In this document: positions 1 through 9,142 of the stretch, piece by piece | Position numbering within the stretch: the stretch's first letter is position 1 | Layout of the letters: each line of letters opens with the position of its first letter | Source of the DNA: JAHKLT01 sp046197865 | GTDB taxonomy: Archaea > Methanobacteriota > Methanobacteria > Methanobacteriales > Methanobacteriaceae | Assembly: GCF_046197865.1 (NCBI RefSeq) | Contig: NZ_CP166990.1 | Span: 248,001 to 312,000 of the forward strand | Reading direction: 5' to 3' | Length of the DNA: 64,000 nt | Program-made: the position numbers and the translations under genes | Notes under the pieces: generated by a model | Databases searched by the model: none | What the model saw: only the letters and a program-made list of their open reading frames with translations | Told to the model about the DNA's origin: nothing

Positions 1-2
1 GT

Positions 3-812
3 GATAAGGATTATACTGCTTTAACAATTAGTAATATTGTTAAAATCCAAAGTACTTTAGTTGCTAGTGATTTAACTAAATATTACAAAAATGATAGTCA
101 ATATTATATCACTGTTTATGATAAGTTAGGAAAGCTTTTAAAAAATACTGATGTTGAATTTAACATTAATGGTGTAATGTATACTAGAACTACGGATTCT
201 AATGGTATTGCTAAATTATCAATTAATTTAAGTCCAAATAAATATGTAATAACTGCTAAAAACCTAGTTACTGAAGAAGTTCATTCTAATAATATCGTTG
301 TTTTATCTACTTTAAATGGAAGCGATTTAACTAAAATGGTTGGAGGAGCAGAAAAATACGGTGTTAAAGTCCTTGATAGGCAAGGAAAAGCTATAACTAA
401 TACTAATGTTCGTATGAATATTAATGGTGTTATGTATACTAGAACTACTGATTCAAATGGAATAGCTTATTTATCTATTAATTTAGATCCTGGTGAATAC
501 ATTATAACTGTTTATCATCCTGTTGATGGTTTAGAGCAAAGTAATTTAATTCGTGTTTATCCCACATTACTTGGTTATGATCTTAGTATGAGTTTCCAAG
601 ATGGTTCTTATTATAGAGTTTATTTATATGATACTAATGGAAAAGAATTAGTGGGTAAAAATATTTCAATGAATATTAATGGAGTCATATATCATAGAAC
701 AACTAGTTCAGGTGGTTTAGCTAAGTTAAATATTAATTTAGACAGAGGACATTATATTATAACTGCTTCTTATGGTGGTTATTCAACTTCAAATATTATT
801 GTTGTAAAATAG
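3..812 (+). CDS. Adhesin-like surface protein, C-terminal part (5' end outside window)
   Basis: The reading frame is open from base 3 to the stop at 810-812, so this is the C-terminal 269 residues of a longer protein. It consists of about three tandem Ig-like repeats of roughly 85 residues. Each carries a conserved core like 'NINGVMYTRTTDSNGIA' followed by 'INL.PG.Y.IT', the signature of methanobacterial adhesin-like proteins. These are normally exported and displayed on the pseudomurein wall. The protein ends directly after a repeat, with no anchor or zinc ribbon. A DUF2162/ExbB/DUF2149 module follows closely, so the missing N-terminal part may be a large energised surface protein. That last point is inference. 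Confidence 0.85.
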   Translation, partial: DKDYTALTISNIVKIQSTLVASDLTKYYKNDSQYYITVYDKLGKLLKNTDVEFNINGVMYTRTTDSNGIAKLSINLSPNKYVITAKNLVTEEVHSNNIVVLSTLNGSDLTKMVGGAEKYGVKVLDRQGKAITNTNVRMNINGVMYTRTTDSNGIAYLSINLDPGEYIITVYHPVDGLEQSNLIRVYPTLLGYDLSMSFQDGSYYRVYLYDTNGKELVGKNISMNINGVIYHRTTSSGGLAKLNINLDRGHYIITASYGGYSTSNIIVVK

Positions 813-839
813 CTAATTTATAGCTATTTTATTTTTTTT
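806..839 (+). terminator. Hairpin plus T-run terminator
   Basis: An A/T-rich inverted repeat built on AAATAGCTA and TAGCTATTT spans the stop codon region and is followed by a T-rich tract. The position between the repeat protein and the next gene suggests termination or attenuation. The structure is read by eye only. Confidence 0.45.
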
Positions 840-861
840 AAATATTATTGGGGGATATACT

Positions 862-1572
862 ATGGATATGATGAGTATGTTATGGCAGTTAGGTGTTTTA
901 TCTGCAGTATTAGTTTTTGGAATTAAAATTGGTTTAGCATCTGGTTTAGCTAATCTTTCAAAAAAGTATTTAGCTTTAATATGTCTAGGTTATGGTGCAG
1001 GTGTTTTAATTTGTGCAAAAATTGCTTCTTTTTATGCAGATCAATTAACTACTTGGATTTATGATTATAATGTTGTGTTTTTTTTAGCTATGGCATTAAT
1101 TATGATAATAGCTGGGGTATTTACAATTAGAGAATGGAAAGTTAATTCAAAAAATACAACTACTGCAACATGTTTAGCTGTTGTTGCTCCTTGTCCTTGT
1201 TGTTTTGGTTCAATTATTGCTAGTATTCTTTTAGTTGCTCCTACTATTGGTTTTGGTGCATATCAATTAAGTCAATATGTAGCTTTAGCTTTAATTTTAA
1301 CAATTGCAATAACTTATTTTGGATCAAATTTTATTGCAAAACATTTAAATAAGCCTTATCCTGTAATTCTTGGGAATTTCATGTTATTTTTAGGTATTTA
1401 TTTCTTATTATCTTCTATTGTATTACCTAATATTTCTAGTGCTATGAGTAAACAAATGGGCTCTATTAATATTGCTTCATTTGAATCAATAGCTATGATA
1501 ATTATATTTGTTGTAATGCTTTTAATTGTAGGAATAATTTTAAATAAAAAAAGTGATAGTTTTTATAAATAA
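862..1572 (+). CDS. DUF2162 multi-pass membrane protein (predicted transporter)
   Basis: A protein of 236 residues with about six hydrophobic segments and a short charged C-terminus, matching in length and pattern the DUF2162 family of predicted transporters found mostly in methanogens. A CPCC cysteine cluster lies at residues 111-114 at the start of a membrane segment. This could bind metal or be redox active, which I infer. The ATG at 862 follows a strong GGGGGAT ribosome binding site. The gene precedes an ExbB-like channel (18 bp gap) and a DUF2149 protein, an order typical of this module. The substrate is unknown. Confidence 0.75.
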   Translation: MDMMSMLWQLGVLSAVLVFGIKIGLASGLANLSKKYLALICLGYGAGVLICAKIASFYADQLTTWIYDYNVVFFLAMALIMIIAGVFTIREWKVNSKNTTTATCLAVVAPCPCCFGSIIASILLVAPTIGFGAYQLSQYVALALILTIAITYFGSNFIAKHLNKPYPVILGNFMLFLGIYFLLSSIVLPNISSAMSKQMGSINIASFESIAMIIIFVVMLLIVGIILNKKSDSFYK

Positions 1573-1590
1573 TTTAAGGAGGATATATTA

Positions 1591-2235
1591 ATGAGTTCTG
1601 TAATCCCTGGTGGGGAATTTTTATCTGGTGCATTAAATGCGATTGCTCAAAGTTTGATTATACCAGTTATTTTATTATTATTAGTTTTAATTGTTTACTC
1701 AATAATTTTAGCAGGAGGTTTAATATCAGAATATACATCTCGAAAGAAAGTTTCTGTTGGGGAAATTAAGAGTATTATATATAGTATTAATAAATCTAAA
1801 AATACTGATGAACTTAAAAGTATTATTGGGGATTCTAAGATTTCTAATTCTCAAAAAAAGGTTTTAAATGAGATTGCTGATTCTTCTGAATTAGATGAAG
1901 AGAATCGTAGAGCTTTAACTAATAAGTTAATTGAGGTTGAAGAGGATAAGATTGATAAGGTTTTAGAGAAAACTGATATTATTGCTCGTATTGGCCCTAC
2001 TTTGGGTTTGATGGGTACTTTAATTCCTATGGGTCCTGGTCTTGCTGCTTTAGGTACTGGTGATGTTGCAGCATTAGCTGATGCTATTATTGTTGCTTTT
2101 GATACTACTGTTATTGGTATTGCTGCTGGTGGTTTGGCTTATGTAATTTCTAAAATCCGTAAAAGATGGTATGAAGAGTATATTTCTACTTTAGATGCTT
2201 TATCTGATTCTGTTTTAGATTTTATGCATAGATAA
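1591..2235 (+). CDS. MotA/TolQ/ExbB-type proton channel subunit
   Basis: A protein of 214 residues with one membrane segment near residues 20-42, a helical charged cytoplasmic stretch (about 50-130), then the family's conserved block 'GPTLGLMGTLIPM' (135-147) leading into a second segment and a third at about 165-187. This is the standard ExbB/TolQ arrangement, in which a proton-conducting pentamer drives a partner protein. The ribosome binding site GGAGG is 8 bases before ATG. The gene is co-oriented with DUF2162 upstream and DUF2149 downstream. In a monoderm archaeon there is no outer membrane to energise, so its client is probably a cell-surface protein (inference). Confidence 0.88.
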   Translation: MSSVIPGGEFLSGALNAIAQSLIIPVILLLLVLIVYSIILAGGLISEYTSRKKVSVGEIKSIIYSINKSKNTDELKSIIGDSKISNSQKKVLNEIADSSELDEENRRALTNKLIEVEEDKIDKVLEKTDIIARIGPTLGLMGTLIPMGPGLAALGTGDVAALADAIIVAFDTTVIGIAAGGLAYVISKIRKRWYEEYISTLDALSDSVLDFMHR

Positions 2236-2250
2236 TTTTTCGTGATTTAA

Positions 2251-2589
2251 ATGGTTAGGAAACAACGTAGGTCTAGGCGGTCTCAAAGTGAAGATCAAGA
2301 TCCTTTAGCAGGTACAACTAACCTTGTTGATGCAATGTTAGTAATATCTGTTGGATTACTTATTTTTTTAGTTATGAGTTGGAATATGCAAAGTATAGTC
2401 TTCTCAGACATGTCTCAAGAAGAAAAACAAGATGTAATGGAAGCAATGAAACAAGTCTCCCAAGTAAATCAAGGAAAAGAATTAAATGAAACTCCAGATA
2501 CATCTAATAGTTCTGGTGAAGGATACACTGAAATGGGTAAAGTTTATAAAGACCCGTCGACAGGTAAACTTATAATGGTTGAAGAATAA
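2251..2589 (+). CDS. DUF2149 single-pass membrane protein (ExbD/TolR-like partner)
   Basis: A 112-residue protein with a basic N-terminus (many R/K in residues 2-12), one membrane segment at about 26-50 and a polar exterior tail. Residues 'DPLAGTTNLVDAML' place an aspartate (D27) at the start of the membrane segment, as in ExbD/TolR, where this Asp is the proton-relay residue. The family is DUF2149. It lies 15 bp after the ExbB-like gene with GTGAT as ribosome binding site, so the two are very likely subunits of one motor. Calling it an ExbD analogue rests on topology and context, not on measured homology. Confidence 0.72.
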   Translation: MVRKQRRSRRSQSEDQDPLAGTTNLVDAMLVISVGLLIFLVMSWNMQSIVFSDMSQEEKQDVMEAMKQVSQVNQGKELNETPDTSNSSGEGYTEMGKVYKDPSTGKLIMVEE

Positions 2590-2620
2590 TTCTATTCTTC
2601 TTTTAATTTTTTCTAATTTT
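2581..2620 (+). terminator. Hairpin plus T-tract terminator after the ExbB module
   Basis: GAAGAAT and ATTCTTC form a 7-bp perfect stem overlapping the stop codon of the DUF2149 gene, followed by T-rich sequence. It probably ends the DUF2162-ExbB-DUF2149 transcript. Confidence 0.55.
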
Positions 2621-2841
2621 TTTTATTATTTGAATATTATTTTTCATTAAAAAACATATATTTAATAATAACTTAATGTAATATCTTTTAATGAGAATTA
2701 ATTTTTAAATACAATATTGGCTTAAAACTATATTTTATTGAATATATCTGATTAATTAAAATACTAAAATAAAATAATTGCGTGCCTACTCAGTAAGTTC
2801 AAATAAATTTTTTGTTCTCATTTAATTAAAGGAGGAATTTA

Positions 2842-4878
2842 ATGAAAAATTATCTTAAAATTTTATTAATAGCTTCATTAATTTTATTTTCTATTGGTGG
2901 AATCTCTGCAGAAGATACAGTAATAGAAAATTTTGATGATAATGCAGCTATTGAAACTACAAATGTAGTTAATGAATACATTGATGTTAACAATGTTAAA
3001 TTAGAAGAAACTATCACTGAAGATAATCAAGTCTTTAATGATACGAAAGAAGAAACTTATATTAATTCAAGTAATATAGAAAAAACATATAATGATAGTG
3101 GTAGATTAGAAGCAACTTTATTTGATTCTAATGGTACTCCTATTAGTGGTGTAAATTTAACTATTATTATTAATGGTCAAACTTATAATAGGCCTGTTAA
3201 TGATAATGGTACTTTATCTATGGCTATTAATTTAGAGCCTGGTTTTTATCCTGTTGAAATTTCATTTGCTGGAAATGATGAATATGCTAATTCTAGCACT
3301 TCAATCAATGTTACTGTTTTACCTACATTAATTGGTGAAGATTTGAATAAAACTTACCGTAATGGTAGTCAATTCTATATAAAAGCTATTTATGCTAATG
3401 GATCAGCTATTATTGGTAAAAATGTTAGTTTTAATATTAATGGACAAAAATATTATAGATTAACTAATGCTAGTGGTATTGCTACTTTAAATATTAATTT
3501 AGCTCCAGGGGTTTATGTTCTAACTGCTACTAATCCTATTGATGGCTTGAACACTTCATATACTATAACTGTTTTCCCAACTTTAATTGGTAATGATTTA
3601 AATAAGACTTTCCGTAATGGGAGTCAATTCCATGTAAAAGTTATTAATGGTGATGGAACTGTTGTTGCTGATAAAATGGTTTCTATGAATATTAATGGTG
3701 TTTTTTATGAAAGAAAAACTAATGCTAGTGGTATTGCTACTTTGAATATTAATTTAGAACCTGGCACTTATATTTTAACTGCTAAAAATCCTGTTGATGG
3801 TTTAGAAGATTCATATATTATCACTGTTCTTTCTACTATTTTTGGTGAAGATCTTGTTAAATATTATAAGAATGGATCTCAATTCCATGCTTTATTTATT
3901 AATGGTGATGGAACTCCAATAGTAGGTAAAAATGTTACTTTCAATATTAATGGTGTAATGTATACAAGATTAACTAATGCTAGTGGTATTGCTACTTTGA
4001 ATATTAATTTAGATCCTAATAGCTATATTTTAACTGCTAAAAATCCTGTTGATGGTTTAGAAAAATCTTTTAAAATATTTGTTAATTCAACTGTAATTGT
4101 TGATAAAGTCATGGTATATTATGAAAGTGGAGAACATGCTGTTGCTCAAATTTTAGATGGAACTGGTAAAGCTGCACCTGCTGGAATAATAACTCTTGGT
4201 ATTTTAGGAAAAGATTCAGTATTTATTGGAGCTATACGTGAAAATGGTACTGCTTATTTCACTTTTGATGGTCTTCTTCCTGGAAAATATGATGCATTTG
4301 TTAACAATCCAGTTACTAATGAATCAAGACATTTTATTTTAACTATTAATTCTACATTAGTTACTAAAGACCAATCTGTTGTTTATAATGAAAAAGGTCA
4401 ATATTCTGTAAAATTAGTAGATTCTAATGGCACTGCTCTTGCAAATAAAACTGTTACAATCACTCTTAATGGAAATTCATATAATAGAACTACTAATGAA
4501 AATGGTACTGCTTATTTAACTATTAATTTAAGACCAGGTACTTATACTGTTGTAGCTAGCTATGAAGGTCTTAATCAAACAAATAAATTAACTGTTAATA
4601 AAATGCCTGCTAGTATTTCACTTCCTAATGGTAATACTATATCTAAAAATGGAAATCTTGAAATAAAAGCAACACATAAAGGTAATCCTATTGCAGGAAT
4701 TACAATTTATGTTCAAGTTGATGGTATTGACCAATTATATGGATATAAAACTAATGCGGAAGGTATTGCTACTGCAAGAATAGGTTTGCCTGTTGGTTCT
4801 TATCAATTCTGGCTTATGATTGCACAAGATCCTAACTATGCAGATGTAACTACTATTAATACAATTAAAATTGTATAA
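2842..4878 (+). CDS. Secreted adhesin-like protein with Ig-like repeats
   Basis: A protein of 678 residues. Residues 1-24 are a signal peptide (KNYLK, a hydrophobic core, then GGISA). An acidic Asn-rich linker follows to about residue 75, then six to seven Ig-like repeats of about 85 residues of the kind seen in Methanobrevibacter adhesin-like proteins. Most repeats contain 'SFNINGQ.Y.R.TNASGIATLNINL.PG.Y.LTA.NP.DGL'. Many NxS/NxT sites suggest N-glycosylation. No C-terminal anchor is visible, so attachment may be through partners. The ribosome binding site AAAGGAGG is well placed for the ATG. Neighbouring repeats are very similar in DNA sequence, which makes recombination likely. The ligand is unknown. 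Confidence 0.88.
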   Translation: MKNYLKILLIASLILFSIGGISAEDTVIENFDDNAAIETTNVVNEYIDVNNVKLEETITEDNQVFNDTKEETYINSSNIEKTYNDSGRLEATLFDSNGTPISGVNLTIIINGQTYNRPVNDNGTLSMAINLEPGFYPVEISFAGNDEYANSSTSINVTVLPTLIGEDLNKTYRNGSQFYIKAIYANGSAIIGKNVSFNINGQKYYRLTNASGIATLNINLAPGVYVLTATNPIDGLNTSYTITVFPTLIGNDLNKTFRNGSQFHVKVINGDGTVVADKMVSMNINGVFYERKTNASGIATLNINLEPGTYILTAKNPVDGLEDSYIITVLSTIFGEDLVKYYKNGSQFHALFINGDGTPIVGKNVTFNINGVMYTRLTNASGIATLNINLDPNSYILTAKNPVDGLEKSFKIFVNSTVIVDKVMVYYESGEHAVAQILDGTGKAAPAGIITLGILGKDSVFIGAIRENGTAYFTFDGLLPGKYDAFVNNPVTNESRHFILTINSTLVTKDQSVVYNEKGQYSVKLVDSNGTALANKTVTITLNGNSYNRTTNENGTAYLTINLRPGTYTVVASYEGLNQTNKLTVNKMPASISLPNGNTISKNGNLEIKATHKGNPIAGITIYVQVDGIDQLYGYKTNAEGIATARIGLPVGSYQFWLMIAQDPNYADVTTINTIKIV

Positions 4879-4880
4879 TT

Positions 4881-4921
4881 AATTATTCTATTTTTAGAAT
4901 AATTATTTTTTTATTTTTTTT
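4881..4921 (+). terminator. Perfect 10-bp hairpin with T-tract
   Basis: AATTATTCTA (4881-4890), a 4-base loop, then TAGAATAATT (4895-4904), followed by a long T-rich tract. It lies just past the stop codon of the secreted repeat protein and looks like an intrinsic terminator. Apart from this and the dnaJ terminator, the intergenic stretch to 5145 shows nothing. Confidence 0.65.
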
Positions 4922-5107
4922 CAAATACTATAATATTTACTATCAATTTAATTAATTTCTCGATTAAAATAACATAATACTTTTTTTTCAAACACGATTT
5001 AATCAACTAATATTTTTATATTAATAAAAGACTTTTAAAAAATAATATATTTAATATAATATATGTAGATGTAATTATTAAAAAACAATATTTATTAAAA
5101 TTTATAA

Positions 5108-5141
5108 TAAAAATAAAAAAGAGAATGGTTATTAAACCATT
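5108..5141 (-). terminator. Terminator of the grpE-dnaK-dnaJ operon
   Basis: Read on the minus strand, AATGGTT and AACCATT (5141-5135 and 5130-5124) form a 7-bp stem with a 4-base loop, followed by CTC and a T-run. It lies 5 bases past the dnaJ stop codon. Confidence 0.6.
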
Positions 5142-5145
5142 AAAA

Positions 5146-6291
5146 TTAGGAATTTATTGCATCTTTAACTTTATCAAAGAATCCTTTTTCATATTTGTGA
5201 ATTTCTTCACCACTTATTTCAGCAAATTCTTCTAAAAGTTCTTTTTGTTCAGAGCTTAATTTTTGAGGAATAACTACAACAAGTTCAACATATAAGTTTC
5301 CTCTCATTTTGTTTCTAGTATTAGGCATTCCTTGATTTCTAAGTTTGACAACTGTACCACTTTGAGTTCCAGGTGTAACATCAATTTCTAATGTTTTACC
5401 ATCTACTGTTGGAATATCAATCTTATCTCCAAGACTTGCTTGAACAAAGCTAATTTGTTTTTCAAAGTATAAATGAGATCCTTCTCTTTCAAATGTGTCA
5501 TTTCTTTTAACATGGATAGACACTATTAAATCTCCATTTAAACCAGGACCTTCTCCACTATTACCTTCACCAGAAACTCGCATGCGGTCTCCATCATCAA
5601 TTCCTGCAGGTATACTAATGGATAATACTTTTGTTTGTCTGACTTTTCCTTTTCCATTACATTCTGTACATGGATCAGTTATTATTTTACCTGTTCCTCC
5701 ACACTCCCTACATGGGCGAACATTCATCATTTGTCCTAAAATAGTATTACTTACTTGTTTTACTTGTCCCGTACCTTGACATGTTTGACAAGTTTCAGGA
5801 TTACTTCCAGGTCTTGATTTTGACCCGTCACAAACTGGACATAATTTATCTACATTTATTTTTATTTCTTTTTCAATACCAGAGTATGCTTCTTCTAAAG
5901 TTACAGTAACTTCAGTATAAATATCAGAACCTCTTTGAGGGCCTTGATTACCTGATCTACTAAAGCCTCCTCCAAAACCAAACATATCGAATATATTTCC
6001 CATATCAAAGCCTTGGAAAATATCATCAAAGTTTACATTTTGATACATGTCTTCAGCAGAAAAGCCATCCATTCCAGCATGTCCGAATTGATCGTACTTT
6101 TGCCTTTTATCATTATCTGATAAAACAGCATATGCTTCACTAATTTCTTTAAATTTGTCTGAAGCCTCTTCATCATCACTAACATCAGGGTGGTATTTAA
6201 TAGCTAAATCACGGTAAGCTTTTTTAATTTCTTTCTCATCAGCACCTTTGTCCACTCCAAGGACATCATAGTAATCACGTTTTTCTGCCAT
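5146..6291 (-). CDS. dnaJ: Chaperone DnaJ (Hsp40)
   Basis: A 381-residue class I DnaJ. The J domain occupies residues 1-70 with HPD at 34-36, which stimulates DnaK ATPase. A Gly/Phe-rich segment follows (about 80-120), then four CxxCxGxG-type zinc motifs (CPVCDGSK, CQTCQGTG, CRECGGTG, CTECNGKG), then the C-terminal substrate-binding domains. It delivers unfolded clients to DnaK in the cytoplasm. It is the last gene of grpE-dnaK-dnaJ. The 126-bp gap after dnaK is larger than the first gap, so it may have an extra promoter. The ribosome binding site AAGGTGA lies just before ATG. The first motif ends GSK instead of GxG, a minor deviation. Confidence 0.97.
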   Translation of the reverse strand: MAEKRDYYDVLGVDKGADEKEIKKAYRDLAIKYHPDVSDDEEASDKFKEISEAYAVLSDNDKRQKYDQFGHAGMDGFSAEDMYQNVNFDDIFQGFDMGNIFDMFGFGGGFSRSGNQGPQRGSDIYTEVTVTLEEAYSGIEKEIKINVDKLCPVCDGSKSRPGSNPETCQTCQGTGQVKQVSNTILGQMMNVRPCRECGGTGKIITDPCTECNGKGKVRQTKVLSISIPAGIDDGDRMRVSGEGNSGEGPGLNGDLIVSIHVKRNDTFEREGSHLYFEKQISFVQASLGDKIDIPTVDGKTLEIDVTPGTQSGTVVKLRNQGMPNTRNKMRGNLYVELVVVIPQKLSSEQKELLEEFAEISGEEIHKYEKGFFDKVKDAINS

Positions 6292-6417
6292 TTATTCACC
6301 TTATTCAATTTTAAAAAAATAAATTAATATTTTTAATTTATAATTAGTTATATGTTTTGATTCTGATAGCTTATTAATTAACTAATTTTCATTAAAAATA
6401 TATAATAATTTTTTTAT

Positions 6418-8298
6418 CTATTCATCTTTTACTTTGTAGTCTGCGTCAATTGTATCGTCATCATTATTTTGGCTGTCAGCATCTTGACCTTGTGCTTGCT
6501 CTTGAGCTTGCTGTGCTTGTGCTGCTTCTTGATAGATTTTTGCACCTACTTCTTGAACAACTTTTGTTAGTTCTTCTGTTTTATCTTTAATAGCTGCAAT
6601 GTCATCTCCACTAATGATTTCTCTTAATTCTTTAACTAAGTTTTCAATATTGCTTTTTTCATCATCAGATATTTTATCTTTTAAATCTTCTAAGGTTTTC
6701 TCAGAAGTGTAAATCATAGAATCTGCATTATTTCTAACTTCAATTTCTTCTTGTTTTTTCTTATCTTCTTCAGCATGCATTTCTGCTTCTTTTACTTTTT
6801 GATCAATTTCATCATCAGATAGCTTATTAGGAGCAGTAATAGTAATATTTTGTTCTTTTCCTGTTCCTTGATCTTTAGCAGATACATTTAAAATACCATT
6901 TGCATCAATATCAAAGGTAACTTCAATTTGAGGCATTCCTCTTGGTGCAGGTGGTATTCCTACTAATTGGAATCTTCCCAAAGTAGCATTATCTGCTGCC
7001 ATTGGACGTTCACCTTGTAATACGTGAATATCTACAGATGGCTGATTATCAGCTGCTGTTGAGAAAACTTGGCTTTTTTTAGCAGGAATAGTAGTATTTC
7101 TTTCAATAAGTTTTGTTGATACTCCACCTAATGTTTCAATACCTAAAGATAATGGGGTTACATCAAGTAAAACTAAATCTTTAATTTCTCCAGCTAAAAC
7201 TCCACCTTGGATTGCTGCTCCAGTAGCTACACATTCCATAGGGTCAATACCACGTTCTACAGGTTTACCAATATATTTTTCTACAAATTCTTGTACAATA
7301 GGCATTCTAGTTGGCCCACCAACAAGAATAATTTTACCTATTCCATTTTTATCCATTTTAGCATCATCTAATGCTTGTTTAATTGGGTTTCCACATTTTT
7401 TAACTATAGGATCAACTAATTCTTCTAATTTTGCTCTAGTTAAACTAAGAATTAAGTTTTTAGGAGATCCATCTGCACCCATAGTAATAAATGGTAAGTT
7501 AATTTCAGTAGTTAAAGTAGTGGAAAGTTCAATTTTTGCCTTTTCTGCAGCTTCTCTAAGTCTTTGAACAGCCTGATCATCATCCATAAGGTTGATACCA
7601 TTTTCTTTTTGGAATTCATCAGCTAAGTATTTTAAGATAAGATTATCCATATCTGTTCCACCAAGTTTAGTATCACCACTTGTGGATTTTACTTCAAATA
7701 CTCCTCCACCAAATTCCATTATGGTTACATCAAGAGTTCCTCCACCTAAATCGAATACAAGAATATTGACATCTTCATCACTTTGTTTATCAATACCATA
7801 AGCTAGACTAGCTGCAGTTGGTTCATTAACAAGTCTTACCACATCCAATCCAGCAATTGTTCCTGCATCTTTAGTAGCAGTTCTTTGATTATCATCAAAA
7901 TATGCTGGTACAGTAATAACAGCCTTTTCTACAGGTTCTCCTAAGAATGATTCTGCATCTTTTTTAATTTTTTGTAAAATAAAAGCAGAAATTTCTTGTG
8001 GACTGTATTCTTTTCCTTGAACTTTTACTTTTGTATCAGTACCCATACTTCTTTTAATAGCACTAATAGTATTTTCTGGATTAGTTACAGCTTGTCTTTT
8101 AGCTGGTTCACCAACTAATCTTTGACCATCATCAGTAAAAGCTACATAACTTGGAAATGCTTTACCATATTGACTTGCACCTTCTGCACTAGGAATAACA
8201 GTAGGTTTTCCTCCAATAAGTACTGCAGCTGCAGAATTACTGGTTCCTAAATCAATACCAATTATTTTTTCTTTTTTTGTATTATTATCATCTGCCAT
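6418..8298 (-). CDS. dnaK: Chaperone DnaK (Hsp70)
   Basis: A 626-residue Hsp70. The ATPase domain contains 'IGIDLGTSNSAAA' (about 13-25), 'VFDLGGGTLDVTIM' and 'ILVGGPTRMP'. The substrate-binding domain starts after the 'DVTPLSLGIETLGG' linker, and a Gln/Ala-rich lid ends in an acidic tail. It refolds proteins with DnaJ and the exchange factor GrpE. The gene lies between grpE (62 bp upstream) and dnaJ, with an AAGGTGAT ribosome binding site. In archaea dnaK is patchily distributed and was acquired from bacteria (established). Expression is probably set by the promoter and operators upstream of grpE. Confidence 0.98.
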   Translation of the reverse strand: MADDNNTKKEKIIGIDLGTSNSAAAVLIGGKPTVIPSAEGASQYGKAFPSYVAFTDDGQRLVGEPAKRQAVTNPENTISAIKRSMGTDTKVKVQGKEYSPQEISAFILQKIKKDAESFLGEPVEKAVITVPAYFDDNQRTATKDAGTIAGLDVVRLVNEPTAASLAYGIDKQSDEDVNILVFDLGGGTLDVTIMEFGGGVFEVKSTSGDTKLGGTDMDNLILKYLADEFQKENGINLMDDDQAVQRLREAAEKAKIELSTTLTTEINLPFITMGADGSPKNLILSLTRAKLEELVDPIVKKCGNPIKQALDDAKMDKNGIGKIILVGGPTRMPIVQEFVEKYIGKPVERGIDPMECVATGAAIQGGVLAGEIKDLVLLDVTPLSLGIETLGGVSTKLIERNTTIPAKKSQVFSTAADNQPSVDIHVLQGERPMAADNATLGRFQLVGIPPAPRGMPQIEVTFDIDANGILNVSAKDQGTGKEQNITITAPNKLSDDEIDQKVKEAEMHAEEDKKKQEEIEVRNNADSMIYTSEKTLEDLKDKISDDEKSNIENLVKELREIISGDDIAAIKDKTEELTKVVQEVGAKIYQEAAQAQQAQEQAQGQDADSQNNDDDTIDADYKVKDE

Positions 8299-8360
8299 AA
8301 TTTATCACCTTAGTTAATTTTTAATATTTTTTTTTTATAAATTTGATTTTTTAGTTAAAC

Positions 8361-8921
8361 TTATTTTTTACAGACTTTAACTTTAGAATATTTGATGACT
8401 TTATCTTTGAGAGTATATCCTTTCATAAGTTCTTCTATAATCTCACCATTTTCATAATCATCATTTTTCTCAGCTAAAAGTGCTTCATGTTTAAATGGAT
8501 CAAACTTTTCACCAATAGCTAGAATTTTTTTAAGACCTTCCTTCTTTAATTCATTTTGTAATTTTGAATAAATTAATTCGACACCTTCTCTTAACTCTTT
8601 TTCATTTTTAGAGTTTTCCAAAGCTCTTTCAAGGTCTTCATAACTATCTAAAAAATCCATAATAATTTTTTCATTTGCATAAGCAATGATTTCTTTATTT
8701 CTTTTTTCAGTTTGTTTTTTAAAGTTTTCAAAGTCTGCTTGAAGTCTTTGACTATGAGAAATATATTCTTCTTTTGATTTTTTTTCTTCTTCAAGACTCT
8801 TTTTAAGTTCAGCTATTTCTTCATCTTTTGAAGATAGCTCTTCACTAATTTTTTCTTCTTGAGACGAATCATCCTTTTCTAATTCTTCTTCAAGGTTTTT
8901 TTCTTTCTTCTCATTAGTCAT
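8361..8921 (-). CDS. grpE: Nucleotide exchange factor GrpE
   Basis: A 186-residue protein. The first 80 residues are a strongly charged Glu/Lys coiled coil, as in GrpE dimer stalks. The GrpE head follows, with 'RLQADFENFKKQTEKRNKE', 'LDSYEDLERAL' and 'EKFDPFKHEALLAEKND', and ends in the usual basic 'LRPSKVKVCK'-like strand. It releases ADP from DnaK. It is the first gene of the heat-shock operon. The ribosome binding site is AAGGTTA/GGTGA and the start is ATG at 8921. A roughly 210-base leader with a long inverted repeat lies between the predicted promoter and this start. Confidence 0.95.
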   Translation of the reverse strand: MTNEKKEKNLEEELEKDDSSQEEKISEELSSKDEEIAELKKSLEEEKKSKEEYISHSQRLQADFENFKKQTEKRNKEIIAYANEKIIMDFLDSYEDLERALENSKNEKELREGVELIYSKLQNELKKEGLKKILAIGEKFDPFKHEALLAEKNDDYENGEIIEELMKGYTLKDKVIKYSKVKVCKK

Positions 8922-8969
8922 CTGTTCACCTTGTAAGGTTATTTTATAAAATAGATTAATTTAATATAT

Positions 8970-9088
8970 AAGGCTTAATAAATAGCTATTTTCGGTGAGC
9001 CTTCACTTTTTGATTTTAATATTCGGCCAATTGGGGAAATTTATGGACATATAGGAAATTATTTGATAAATAGCTAAATTTAAGCCTT
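8970..9088 (-). other. Long inverted repeat in the grpE leader
   Basis: AAGGCTTA (8970-8977) is complementary to TAAGCCTT (9081-9088), and TAGCTATTT (8983-8991) is complementary to AAATAGCTA (9068-9076). This gives 17 paired bases with a 5/4 internal loop around a 76-base terminal region. It lies inside the RNA expected from the BRE/TATA promoter at 9155-9170. It could be a structured leader or a thermosensor, or only a repeat. No function is shown. A weak second TATA-like element (TTATATATT, minus strand, about 8969-8960) lies at its downstream end. Confidence 0.5.
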
Positions 9089-9109
9089 ATAATTATTACC
9101 AAATATTAA

Positions 9110-9125
9110 AGTAACAAAAAGTTAT
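9110..9125. promoter_or_regulatory. Heat-shock operator copy 1 (AGTAACAAAAAGTTAT)
   Basis: The 16-base motif contains the inverted repeat TAAC-N5-GTTA. It is identical to two other copies in this intergenic region and lies about 30-45 bases downstream of the grpE-side TATA box, within the expected initial transcript. The start-to-start spacing to copy 2 is 33 bp, about three helical turns, which would allow cooperative binding. Confidence 0.7.
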
Positions 9126-9142
9126 CTTTCTCATATTATTAT

